Source: Ohtaekwangia koreensis (GTDB lineage: Bacteria > Bacteroidota > Bacteroidia > Cytophagales > Cyclobacteriaceae). Taken from it: a DNA stretch of 64,000 bases. The stretch spans positions 379,501 through 443,500 of the forward strand of contig NZ_FUZU01000002.1 in NCBI RefSeq assembly GCF_900167975.1, given 5' to 3'. How positions within the stretch are numbered: the first letter of the stretch is position 1; each line of letters starts with the position of its first letter. Below, piece by piece: positions 41,558-49,521 of this stretch. The translations under genes and the position numbers were made by a program. Below the pieces are notes generated by a model that saw only the letters and a list, made by a program, of their open reading frames with translations, searched no databases and was not told the origin of the DNA.

Positions 41558-42817
41558 TTATTTTCTATTCAAACTCCATCGCATAAGCGGGCCGCTGGTC
41601 ATGCTGGTAACGAGTGCCATCACAACCAGGGAGACGAATACTTTTTCGTTGATCAATCCATTCTCCAATGCAATTAAGCCGAGTATAATTTCCATTGCAC
41701 CACGGGCATTCAGTCCGAACCCTGCCGCCAGGGATTCTTTCCAGGAGAAGCCACCTAATCGTGTGCCGAGTCCTGCACCAAATATTTTCCCTGTAAAGGC
41801 GATGAAAATGATAATGACCGTTAATAACAGATCGAAATTGGTAAAGAAGTTTACACGCAATCCAATAGACACAAAAAACAAAGGCGCAAAAATGTTGTTG
41901 ATAAACTGGTGAACGATTTCTTTGGCACGTTCTGAAAAATGTTCTGAATCACCTAGGGCTACACCCATTATAAACGCACCAAAGATCGCATGTATACCTA
42001 TATATTCGGTAAACGCTGCTGCAAAAAAACAAAGTGCCAGTGATAATGAAAGTACACCTCCAGGCCAGGCAAGCTTCCGGTTTACCCACGGCAAAAATCT
42101 ATTGAGTAATCCTCTGCCCACCGTTAGCATGAGCGCAGCAAATAACAATGTGAGTAAAGCCGTATACCATACGGGTATAACACTGCCTTTCCCAATCATC
42201 CCGAGTATCACAGAGAAGATCATCCAGCCTATCACATCGTCTACCATCGCAGAAGCAACTACTAATAATCCCATGCGTGACTTGAACATATTAAGATCCA
42301 TGAGAATGCGAACGATCACCGGCAATGCTGAAATGGCCATGGCTGTTCCCATAAAAAGAGCGAACGTTAATCGCGCATGTATATCTGCTATACCAAAGAA
42401 CTCCGGGAATAAATATGGAAATACAAAGCCTATCAAAAAAGGAATTACCAAACCAAACAGACTGGTTGCTATAGCTTGCCTTCCTTGTTGCCATACTATA
42501 TGCAGATCAACCTCAAGACCGGCAATAAATAGAAGCAACACAACAGCGACCTGCACCATACCCGACAATACTGTTCCTGCACCACTGGGCACTGGGAATA
42601 AAGCATGAAACCATTCGGGTTGAATCATGCCCAACACGGTGGGGCCTAAAAGCAGACCGGCTATAATTTCACCGATCACGGCAGGCTGTTTAAATTTTCT
42701 GGCAACCTCCGCGAATATACGTCCCATGATGAGCATGATACCGAGCTGCATCAGAAGGTGTACTACATCAGCATGACTTAATCTAACCACGCTTTGCCTC
42801 CTTTCCGATTCGCTCAT
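41558..42817 (-). CDS. cation:proton antiporter (CPA2/KefB-type membrane domain)
   Basis: A 419-residue inner-membrane antiporter with about twelve helices and no cytoplasmic RCK domain. The characteristic blocks are FKQPAVIGEIIAGLLLGPTVLG, LLFIAGLEVDLH, ASAMVDDVIGWMIF (the DD ion-binding region) and GFGLNARGAMEIILG. It probably exchanges Na+ or K+ for protons. Its start overlaps the end of the upstream universal stress protein gene by 35 bp, so the two are translated from one message and may work together. Confidence 0.9.
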   Translation of the reverse strand: MSESERRQSVVRLSHADVVHLLMQLGIMLIMGRIFAEVARKFKQPAVIGEIIAGLLLGPTVLGMIQPEWFHALFPVPSGAGTVLSGMVQVAVVLLLFIAGLEVDLHIVWQQGRQAIATSLFGLVIPFLIGFVFPYLFPEFFGIADIHARLTFALFMGTAMAISALPVIVRILMDLNMFKSRMGLLVVASAMVDDVIGWMIFSVILGMIGKGSVIPVWYTALLTLLFAALMLTVGRGLLNRFLPWVNRKLAWPGGVLSLSLALCFFAAAFTEYIGIHAIFGAFIMGVALGDSEHFSERAKEIVHQFINNIFAPLFFVSIGLRVNFFTNFDLLLTVIIIFIAFTGKIFGAGLGTRLGGFSWKESLAAGFGLNARGAMEIILGLIALENGLINEKVFVSLVVMALVTSMTSGPLMRWSLNRK

Positions 42818-43664
42818 TTTTAGGTGGATGAATCACCAGCAGGTTACAAGGCATATCTGCAAATATATACTCAAGGTCATGCGGGAAGACTCTGTCAAAT
42901 AAAGAGAACCTCCGTGGAGATGCCCCTACCACCAACAAGTCTGCATGCTTGCGTTGCGTAAACTTTGCAAGTTCAAATCCAGACTTTCCTGCCAGCATTT
43001 TGATATTTACTTTCAGCCCTTCATGTGGTATACTATTCAATATTTTTTCAACGTTATCTATTTCATCTTTCACCAGACTTTGTCGCAGGTTTTCATATTC
43101 GTGCTCGGAGTGTTGATCTGCTGCTGACATGGTGAGGCCATATAGTTTTATCTCGCGCACTACATGCAACCATTGCGCTTTATCCCGCAATCCAATTGTG
43201 CATGCAGCACGAACAGCTTCCTCAACAAAAGAACTGTCCTCGGCATTCACCACTATATTTTTAAAAGGATTTGGAGCTATCGATGGATCGGTAAGCATTA
43301 GCAATGAGCAATCTGCCTTCCGTAAAATTTTTCGGGCTATTGTACCGAGATAATATTGAACAAGATTCTCTTTCTTCAGCGCCCCAGCTATAAGCAAGTC
43401 TATATTTTCGTTTTTACAAGTAGCCAGTATCCGTTCACTGGGTTTTCCTTTTTCCCAAAAGATACGAACATCTTTTGCTTGCGACAGATCTACTGCAGAC
43501 AGAAATTCTTCGAGCAGTATTTTTTCTTTATCACCATACTCGCCTACGTGTATAAGAATGAGTTCAGCATTCCACATTCGCTTGAACCGAGCTGCCTCAG
43601 CCATAAGCGCTTGCGTACGCGGCGAGAAAGCGAGAGCCAATCCTATTTTGCGGAAATGCATCAT
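42783..43664 (-). CDS. universal stress protein, tandem UspA domains
   Basis: A 293-residue protein with two UspA-like folds (about 1-135 and 145-285). The start is at 43662-43664 (MMHFRKIGLALAFSPR); the longer open frame has no sensible leader. In the second domain DLLVVGASPRRFSLFDRVF is close to the nucleotide-binding G-x2-G-x9-G motif but altered. The first domain has LLIAGALKKENLVQYYLGTIARKIL with a similar pattern. It overlaps the antiporter gene by 35 bp. USP domains are known to regulate some antiporters, so gating of its partner is a reasonable inference. Confidence 0.85.
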   Translation of the reverse strand: MMHFRKIGLALAFSPRTQALMAEAARFKRMWNAELILIHVGEYGDKEKILLEEFLSAVDLSQAKDVRIFWEKGKPSERILATCKNENIDLLIAGALKKENLVQYYLGTIARKILRKADCSLLMLTDPSIAPNPFKNIVVNAEDSSFVEEAVRAACTIGLRDKAQWLHVVREIKLYGLTMSAADQHSEHEYENLRQSLVKDEIDNVEKILNSIPHEGLKVNIKMLAGKSGFELAKFTQRKHADLLVVGASPRRFSLFDRVFPHDLEYIFADMPCNLLVIHPPKNERIGKEAKRG

Positions 43665-44001
43665 GAAGCGGTAAGATAACGGTTTTAACAAAGCTTCCCA
43701 TAAGTATAATCCGGTACACCGGCCATGCACTTCTATTTTCAGAACCTTCTTGTTCCTCGAAATCTTACTTCTGTCGAATGGTTAAACTTCAAAATTAACG
43801 GAACCTAAAGCGTCTATTAACATGCTATAGTTCAAATACATATTTTGTAATCCGCCATAGCATGGAATTACATTACACGTCTGCGTTGATGAATCTTATG
43901 AATTTTCTTGAAAATCTTGCATGAATACTCCAAGGCCCATAATCTCACCATACAGCTGGGGAGCTTCTTCTACTTTTGTATACTCAAAAATTAGTGTGGG
44001 A
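43665..44001. other. divergent intergenic region
   Basis: About 337 bp between the universal stress protein start and the histidine kinase start. It holds the kinase -7 element (43971-43978) and the short inverted repeat CCGGTACACCGG near 43707. I see no other gene, and no clear promoter for the minus-strand operon. Confidence 0.5.
43971..43978 (+). promoter_or_regulatory. -7 promoter element deciding the histidine kinase start
   Basis: TACTTTTG matches TAnnTTTG 23 bp before ATG 44002. It lies inside the longer open frame beginning 43921, which argues for the shorter protein. Confidence 0.5.
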
Positions 44002-45288
44002 ATGGAGTGGAAGAAAAAGATCAGGGATTTGATTGTTGGTGAAAACAAACATATAGAATCCTGGGGGGAATATAAACAGGTGATGCTTTCCGGTCAATTT
44101 GCTTTGCTGGGCATTTTGTTATGTTGCATGTATATACTGATTGACCTGCTGTCGGGTACCTATTTTTCAATACCAGTTTTTGTCTGCGCATTATTTTTTC
44201 TTTCGCTTTCTATATTTATACATCGCCAAGGGGACCATTGCCTAGCCAATTATTTCCTATTGCCTACCATTAACATCATGGTGTATCTTTTTGCGGCAAG
44301 CGAATCACCCAACACCGGCATCTTTGTTTTCTTTATTGCAAATTCTGTAGCAGCCTTTGCTGTGTTTAACTATAAACAACGACTGCTATCGATTCTGTTT
44401 GCTGTCTTTACCTATGTATTGTTCGCGTTGGCCTACTTTGTAGACTTTAGCTTGATTCCTAAACGCGACTATTCCGATGAACTGTTGCTGTTTCACCTCG
44501 TAGTGAATTTTACCGTAGCACTTCCAGCCATTACCATGGGAGTATATCTTTTGATCAGCCTAAATCATTACAATGCTATACAACTCGTGCAAAGCAACGA
44601 GATGCTTACCAAAACAAACCGCGAGCTCGATCGCTTTGTATATAGTACCTCACACGACTTGCGTGGACCGCTTACTTCCATCATGGGATTGCTAAATATA
44701 GCGGAGCGTTCGCAAAATCCGCAGGACGTAAGAAACTATATGGTGATGATGAAGGACCGTATTCATTCGCTGGATAAATTCATCAAAGACATTACGGATT
44801 ACTCCCGTAACAATCGCCTTGACATCGCGCGTGAAAAAGTAAATCTTCATGAACTGGCAAATGAAGTGTGGGATAGTCTCAAATATTCTCCGGAAGCTGA
44901 GCGTATCGACTTTCAAATTGATATACCACATGATGCTGTTGTTGAGTCTGACAAGAACAGGCTGAGAATTATAGTTGGCAACCTGGTTTCCAATGCTATC
45001 CGTTATCATGACGCCCGTAAGGATGGGAAATATATACGCCTTCGCCATCAATTGAATGGACGAGTATTCTATCTTAAAGTTGAGGACAACGGACAAGGTA
45101 TAGCGCCCGAATATCATGGCAAGATCTACGATATGTTCTATCGTGGCAACGAAAAATCAAAAGGCTCAGGCCTCGGTCTATACATTGTGAAAGAAACCTT
45201 GATGAAACTTTCAGGCTCCATTCACCTGGAATCATCTCCCGGTATAGGCTCTACCTTTACAGTTAAACTTCCAAAACGCGTTGCTTAA
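44002..45288 (+). CDS. membrane sensor histidine kinase
   Basis: A 428-residue kinase. I take ATG 44002 (MEWKKKIRDLIVG) because a promoter-like -7 box lies between it and the earlier ATG at 43921. Six transmembrane helices (about 32-190) without a large periplasmic loop form the sensor. They are followed by a short coiled coil, HisKA with H218 (SHDLRGPLTS) and an ATPase domain (NLVSNAIRY, DNGQGIA, GSGLGLYIV). No response regulator is adjacent, so it is an orphan. The signal may be a membrane property. Confidence 0.85.
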   Translation: MEWKKKIRDLIVGENKHIESWGEYKQVMLSGQFALLGILLCCMYILIDLLSGTYFSIPVFVCALFFLSLSIFIHRQGDHCLANYFLLPTINIMVYLFAASESPNTGIFVFFIANSVAAFAVFNYKQRLLSILFAVFTYVLFALAYFVDFSLIPKRDYSDELLLFHLVVNFTVALPAITMGVYLLISLNHYNAIQLVQSNEMLTKTNRELDRFVYSTSHDLRGPLTSIMGLLNIAERSQNPQDVRNYMVMMKDRIHSLDKFIKDITDYSRNNRLDIAREKVNLHELANEVWDSLKYSPEAERIDFQIDIPHDAVVESDKNRLRIIVGNLVSNAIRYHDARKDGKYIRLRHQLNGRVFYLKVEDNGQGIAPEYHGKIYDMFYRGNEKSKGSGLGLYIVKETLMKLSGSIHLESSPGIGSTFTVKLPKRVA

Positions 45289-45379
45289 ATCACGCTATAC
45301 CTAACAGGTGGAAGCTTCTTAACCAGAGATTAACATTCAAAAAACAGGAGAGAGTCCACTGCGAAGTGGTGACTAATAT

Positions 45380-45387
45380 TATCTTTG
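45380..45387 (+). promoter_or_regulatory. -7 promoter element of glyS, almost on the start codon
   Basis: TATCTTTG matches TAnnTTTG and ends only 6 bp before the glyS ATG (45394). Transcription would begin at or beside the ATG, giving a leaderless or nearly leaderless message. Confidence 0.5.
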
Positions 45388-45393
45388 CCGCTT

Positions 45394-46938
45394 ATGGCAG
45401 CACAAGAAGATAACCTGTTTAAAAATGTGATTGCCCATGCCAAGGAGTATGGGTTTGTTTTTCCTTCCAGTGAAATTTACGATGGACTCAGCGCTGTCTA
45501 TGACTATGGACAAAACGGGGCTGAGCTAAAAAATAATCTAAAAGAGTATTGGTGGAAGTTCATGACGCTTCTCCACGATAATATAGTCGGGATCGATGCT
45601 GCTATCTTTATGCATCCTACCACATGGAAAGCTTCCGGCCACGTAGATGCTTTTAACGACCCGATGGTCGATAATAAAGATTCCAAGAAACGCTATCGTG
45701 CCGATGTGCTGGTAGAAGACGCCATCACCAAGATGGAAGATAAAATTGAGAAAGAAGTCGAGAAGGCTGCAAAGCGATTTGGAGAATCTTTTAACCGCGA
45801 AACATTTGTTACAACAAATGCGCGCGTGCTGGAGTATCAGAAAAAAGTTGATGAGACCAATGCGCGGTTGAAAGATGCTATGGGCAATGGCGACATGGCG
45901 GCTATGAAGCAACTCATCATCGATCTTGATATAGCTGATCCTATTTCCGGCACCAAGAACTGGACAGAGGTTCGTCAGTTCAACCTGATGTTCTCCACCG
46001 AGATTGGTTCTCTGGCAGAAGATGCTAACAAGATATACCTACGCCCTGAAACAGCACAAGGTATATTTGTAAATTTTCTGAACGTGCAGAAGACGGGCCG
46101 TATGAAAATACCTTTCGGTATAGCACAGATCGGTAAAGCTTTCCGCAATGAAATTGTAGCGCGTCAGTTTATTTTCAGAATGCGTGAGTTCGAGCAAATG
46201 GAAATGCAATTCTTCATTAAGCCCGGAGAAGAAATGAAGTGGTATGAATACTGGAAAGCTAAGCGTATGAAGTGGCACCAGACGCTAGGCCTGGGTAATG
46301 ATAATTATCGCTTCCACGATCACCTGAACCTAGCGCATTACGCGAATGCAGCCTGCGACATCCAGTTCAATTTCCCAATGGGATTCAAAGAATTGGAAGG
46401 TATACATTCACGCACTGATTTCGATTTAAAGAATCATGAAAAGTTCTCAGGCAAGAAACTTCAGTATTTTGACTCTGAGGATAATCAATCATTTATACCT
46501 TACGTTGTAGAAACCTCTGTTGGTCTAGATCGCTTGTTCTTATCTGTACTCTCAAAATCATATATAGAAGAAAAACTTGAAGATGGAAGTGAACGCGTAG
46601 TGCTGAGAATTCCTGCTCCGCTTGCTCCTCACAAAGTAGCCATTCTTCCGTTAATGAAAAAAGATGGTTTGCCCGAGAAGGCAGAAGCTGTGATGAATGA
46701 GCTGAAGTACGATTTGCGCTGCTTCTATGAAGAGAAGGATGCTATCGGTAAACGCTATAGAAGACAAGACGCTATCGGAACTCCATATTGCATTACCATT
46801 GATCATCAAACATTGGAAGACGATACGGTTACCATCCGCGATCGCGACACCATGAAACAGGAGCGTGTTAAAATTGCGGATGTAAAAGCGAAATTGATTG
46901 ACGCGTGCTCAATCAACAACCTCCTCAGAAAAATATAG
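45394..46938 (+). CDS. glyS: glycyl-tRNA synthetase (single-chain class II)
   Basis: A 514-residue alpha2-type GlyRS, the form shared with eukaryotes and archaea and unlike the alpha2beta2 enzyme of E. coli. Motif 2 is FRNEIVARQFIFRMREFEQMEMQFF, motif 3 is ETSVGLDRLFL, and the anticodon-binding domain begins near APHKVAILPL. The start is ATG 45394 (MAAQEDNLFK); a TTG three codons earlier overlaps the promoter. It is flanked by its own -7 box and a strong terminator. Confidence 0.97.
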   Translation: MAAQEDNLFKNVIAHAKEYGFVFPSSEIYDGLSAVYDYGQNGAELKNNLKEYWWKFMTLLHDNIVGIDAAIFMHPTTWKASGHVDAFNDPMVDNKDSKKRYRADVLVEDAITKMEDKIEKEVEKAAKRFGESFNRETFVTTNARVLEYQKKVDETNARLKDAMGNGDMAAMKQLIIDLDIADPISGTKNWTEVRQFNLMFSTEIGSLAEDANKIYLRPETAQGIFVNFLNVQKTGRMKIPFGIAQIGKAFRNEIVARQFIFRMREFEQMEMQFFIKPGEEMKWYEYWKAKRMKWHQTLGLGNDNYRFHDHLNLAHYANAACDIQFNFPMGFKELEGIHSRTDFDLKNHEKFSGKKLQYFDSEDNQSFIPYVVETSVGLDRLFLSVLSKSYIEEKLEDGSERVVLRIPAPLAPHKVAILPLMKKDGLPEKAEAVMNELKYDLRCFYEEKDAIGKRYRRQDAIGTPYCITIDHQTLEDDTVTIRDRDTMKQERVKIADVKAKLIDACSINNLLRKI

Positions 46939-46960
46939 ATATACTTGTATAAATAATTTA

Positions 46961-46993
46961 AAGCAGGCACCTCATAATATGGTGCCTGCTTTG
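46961..46993 (+). terminator. terminator of glyS
   Basis: A 12-bp perfect stem AAAGCAGGCACC / GGTGCCTGCTTT with a 9-base loop, followed by a short T-rich tail, 22 bp after the stop codon. Confidence 0.88.
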
Positions 46994-47069
46994 TATGTAT
47001 ATAATTCTGAAACTGCCACGAGCCTCATCATCGCCATCATTATCCTAACTAAATTCCTATAACCCTTTT

Positions 47070-47660
47070 ATGAATCCTATCCTTAACAAGAACCTCTTTT
47101 TTGTAAAAGAGCATGTCGGTATTTTCAAAGCTTCCAACAGTTTTGATATATACAATCCCGAGACACAGCAAATTGTATTGAACTGCCGCGAAGAGAACCT
47201 CGGGTTCTTTACAAAGCTTTTGCGTTTCTCGGATTATAAGCGGATGACTCCTTTCAACATCGAAATTAAAACTCCCGCTGGCGAAAAGATTATCACTGTA
47301 AAACGCGGCGTTTCTTTTTTCTTATCAACGGTACAAGTACTGGATGAGAACGATACACTGATCGGGATGTTCAAGCAGAAGTTTTTTTCTATCGGTGGAA
47401 AATTTGAAGTGCTTGATGCCAGCGAGCGCTCACTCTGTATGCTGAAAGGAAAATGGACTAGCTGGGATTTCAAATTTGTATCAAGCGACAACAAAGAATT
47501 TGCTACGGTAACCAAACAATGGTCTGGACTTGGTAAAGAACTTTTCACCTCTGCTGATAATTATGTTTTACAGATCAGCTCTGAAGTACCCGAGAATCAT
47601 CAACTCCGTCAATTGATTCTTGCGGCTGTTATGTGTATTGATTTTGTTTTGAAAGAGTAA
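47070..47660 (+). CDS. LURP-one/phospholipid scramblase-like protein
   Basis: A 196-residue protein with the tubby-like barrel pattern of the scramblase/LURP-one group. Strands NLFFVKEHVGIFKASNSFDIYNP, PFNIEIKTPAGEKIITVKRGVSFF, VLDENDTLIGMFKQKFFSIGGKFEVLD and LKGKWTSWDFKFVSSDNKEFATVTKQW are followed by a hydrophobic C-terminal helix (LRQLILAAVMCIDFVL). That architecture is a closed barrel around a central helix. Function in bacteria is unknown, and lipid scrambling has not been shown for such proteins. It sits alone between two terminators. Confidence 0.82.
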   Translation: MNPILNKNLFFVKEHVGIFKASNSFDIYNPETQQIVLNCREENLGFFTKLLRFSDYKRMTPFNIEIKTPAGEKIITVKRGVSFFLSTVQVLDENDTLIGMFKQKFFSIGGKFEVLDASERSLCMLKGKWTSWDFKFVSSDNKEFATVTKQWSGLGKELFTSADNYVLQISSEVPENHQLRQLILAAVMCIDFVLKE

Positions 47661-47684
47661 GAAGAGTATAATTTGAGAGTACAG

Positions 47685-47717
47685 AAAGACGAGTCGAGAG
47701 TAATCTGGCTCGTCTTT
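47685..47717 (+). terminator. hairpin after the LURP-one-like gene
   Basis: AAAGACGAG (47685-47693) pairs with CTCGTCTTT (47709-47717) around a 15-base loop, 25 bp after the stop. The tail TTTAAATATTTAAT is only partly T-rich. Confidence 0.6.
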
Positions 47718-47805
47718 AAATATTTAATATCTTGCGCTCGCGAAAAAATGCTTATCATTTTTCGTGATTTAAATTCATCAAGGCTCCGCCTTCTTTTAAT
47801 TTTTA

Positions 47806-49125
47806 ATGAACTGGCAATCTCTTCTTTCTCCACAGCGTACAGGTTCAAAGCCAACTTCTTCAGAAGCATCACGAAGTGCCTTCGAGCAAGATTACGATCG
47901 GATTATTTTCTCGCATCCCTTCAGAAGACTACAAGATAAAACCCAGGTACACCCGCTACCTGAACACGACTTTGTACATACACGATTAACGCATTCACTT
48001 GAAGTATCGAGTGTAGGCAGATCGTTGGGAAGAAAAGCAGGCGAAGTAATTGTGCAGCGACACCCGGAGCTCAAAGAGAAATTTTCGCTGTTTGATTTTG
48101 GGGCCGTTGTAGCCGCGGCTTCACTCGCGCATGATCTCGGCAACCCTCCCTTCGGACATGCCGGAGAAGATTCTCTTTCCGATTTTTTTCTGGAACATCC
48201 TTATGGGAAATCTTTTCAATCAAAAGTTACAGAAGCAGAATGGAATGATTTGTTGAAGTTCGAAGGAAACGCGCAGGGCTTCCGCATCATCAACAGTAAT
48301 CAATACGGGTTGAAGCTTACGCTGGCAACCCTAGGAGCGTTTACAAAATATCCGTGTCCTGCTTTGTTTCCGGGTCGCGATAAATCAAAAAAAAGTCAGA
48401 AGAAATTCGGTTTCTTTCAATCCGAAAAAGAAATATTCTCTACCGCGGCAGCGCAGCTTGAGTTAACACGCATTGCAGAAGATGTATGGGTGCGCCATCC
48501 TTTAACTTTTCTGGTAGAGGCAGCAGATGACATTTGCTATAGCATCATCGATCTCGAAGATGGTTGTAGGATGGGATTGGTGAACTATAATGATACTGTA
48601 GACCTGTTAGCGAATATTTTAAAAGAGAATTTCAAGCGTGAGAAACTCGATAAGATTACGGGCCAGAATGAAAGGATAGGAGTGCTTCGCGCCATGACGA
48701 TTAATAAACTGGTGGAAGAATGTACTGAAGTTTTTCTGGCGCATGAAAAAGAAATTCTGGAAGGCACATTCGATAAAGCGCTTGCTGATCATTGTGCTTC
48801 CAAAGATGCCCTCGAAGAGATCAGTAGTATTTCTGTTGAGAAGATTTACCGTGCACGGCATGTAGTAGAGATCGAAGCCTCCGGCCATGAAGTGTTGCCG
48901 GGATTATTGCACGAATTTGTTACTGCGGGTGAACACATCATGAATAAATCTTCATCACGCAAGTATAAAAATCTCGCTTTATTGTTGCCGGTAGAGATGC
49001 GAATTGAAATTGAAAAGCAGGTGAGCACCTATGGTATGCTGCGCATCATTCTTGACTTTGTTTCCGGATTGACCGACCGGCATGCGCTTTCACTGTATAG
49101 AAGAATAAAAGGGATTTCGCTATAG
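47806..49125 (+). CDS. dgt: deoxyguanosinetriphosphate triphosphohydrolase (dGTPase)
   Basis: A 439-residue HD-domain enzyme hydrolysing dGTP to deoxyguanosine and triphosphate. It has the family opening SEASRSAFEQDYDRIIFSHPFRRLQDKTQV, then the HD metal motif pieces RLTHSLEV (His), AHDLGNPPFGHAGE (His-Asp) and EAADDICYSIIDLEDG. Length fits the dGTPase type. It shapes dNTP pools and can limit phage replication in some bacteria, although no defence genes are near. The start ATG 47806 precedes the conserved N terminus directly. Confidence 0.95.
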   Translation: MNWQSLLSPQRTGSKPTSSEASRSAFEQDYDRIIFSHPFRRLQDKTQVHPLPEHDFVHTRLTHSLEVSSVGRSLGRKAGEVIVQRHPELKEKFSLFDFGAVVAAASLAHDLGNPPFGHAGEDSLSDFFLEHPYGKSFQSKVTEAEWNDLLKFEGNAQGFRIINSNQYGLKLTLATLGAFTKYPCPALFPGRDKSKKSQKKFGFFQSEKEIFSTAAAQLELTRIAEDVWVRHPLTFLVEAADDICYSIIDLEDGCRMGLVNYNDTVDLLANILKENFKREKLDKITGQNERIGVLRAMTINKLVEECTEVFLAHEKEILEGTFDKALADHCASKDALEEISSISVEKIYRARHVVEIEASGHEVLPGLLHEFVTAGEHIMNKSSSRKYKNLALLLPVEMRIEIEKQVSTYGMLRIILDFVSGLTDRHALSLYRRIKGISL

Positions 49126-49137
49126 CGAATAATAAAA

Positions 49138-49169
49138 GTTGTTTCAGCACTCCCTGGTGCTGAAACAAC
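49138..49169 (-). terminator. terminator of the small basic protein gene
   Basis: A 13-bp perfect stem, GTTGTTTCAGCAC / GTGCTGAAACAAC, with a 6-base loop. On the minus strand it is followed by TTTTATTATT, so it mainly terminates the small minus-strand gene and also separates it from dgt. Confidence 0.8.
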
Positions 49170-49179
49170 CTCGAAGGAA

Positions 49180-49284
49180 TTAATTTTTAGAAGCTTTCTT
49201 TACCTGCTTTTCAGCACGTTTTTCCTTTAATGTTTTGGCCGGCTTCTTTTTAGTTTCCTTCCTTGCATCTTGTGATTTTGCCAT
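49180..49284 (-). CDS. small Lys-rich protein of 34 residues
   Basis: A 34-residue, strongly basic open frame: MAKSQDARKETKKKPAKTL then KEKRAEKQVKKASKN. It is flanked by a -7 box (49306-49313) and a T-tailed hairpin terminator, so it looks like a complete transcription unit. I recall similar short MAKSQ/MAKS...KTLKEKRAEK proteins in other bacteria, usually unannotated. Nothing is known of function. The composition suits nucleic-acid or ribosome binding, but that is a guess. Confidence 0.75.
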   Translation of the reverse strand: MAKSQDARKETKKKPAKTLKEKRAEKQVKKASKN

Positions 49285-49305
49285 AGCTAGTGATAGTTAA
49301 TGATT

Positions 49306-49313
49306 CAAAAATA
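49306..49313 (-). promoter_or_regulatory. -7 promoter element of the 34-residue gene
   Basis: On the minus strand TATTTTTG matches TAnnTTTG, 21 bp before the ATG. It supports transcription of the short gene. No -33 TTG is seen at the usual distance. Confidence 0.5.
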
Positions 49314-49484
49314 ATAAACTGCTACTGTATAAACCATTGTTGTCTACTGATTTTGAATGCAGTATGGTATAGTTATACTGATTGCCTGGAGCTATTGTTT
49401 CAAGATATGAATTGATTTTTTACCGCTCACTTCCCCCACCAGCTTGTTGGTTATATGTTAACCTCGGAAAAAGGCAAAATTGAT

Positions 49485-49492
49485 TAGCTTTG
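49485..49492 (+). promoter_or_regulatory. -7 promoter element of the MMPL transporter gene
   Basis: TAGCTTTG matches TAnnTTTG, 29 bp before ATG 49522. It overlaps the start of the longer open frame (49480), favouring the later ATG. Confidence 0.5.
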
Positions 49493-49521
49493 GCCTTTCT
49501 GAAACTTGCATTGCATCGATT

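Noticed and set aside
41922-42608. 228-codon open frame on the plus strand
   Set aside because: It is antisense to the cation antiporter, whose helices and family motifs are clear. The translated frame is low-complexity Pro/Ser/Thr with no domain.
45356-45369. Small hairpin CCACT/AGTGG before glyS
   Set aside because: The stem is only 5 bp, there is no T-run and it lies upstream of the predicted transcription start, so it is not supported as a terminator or leader element.
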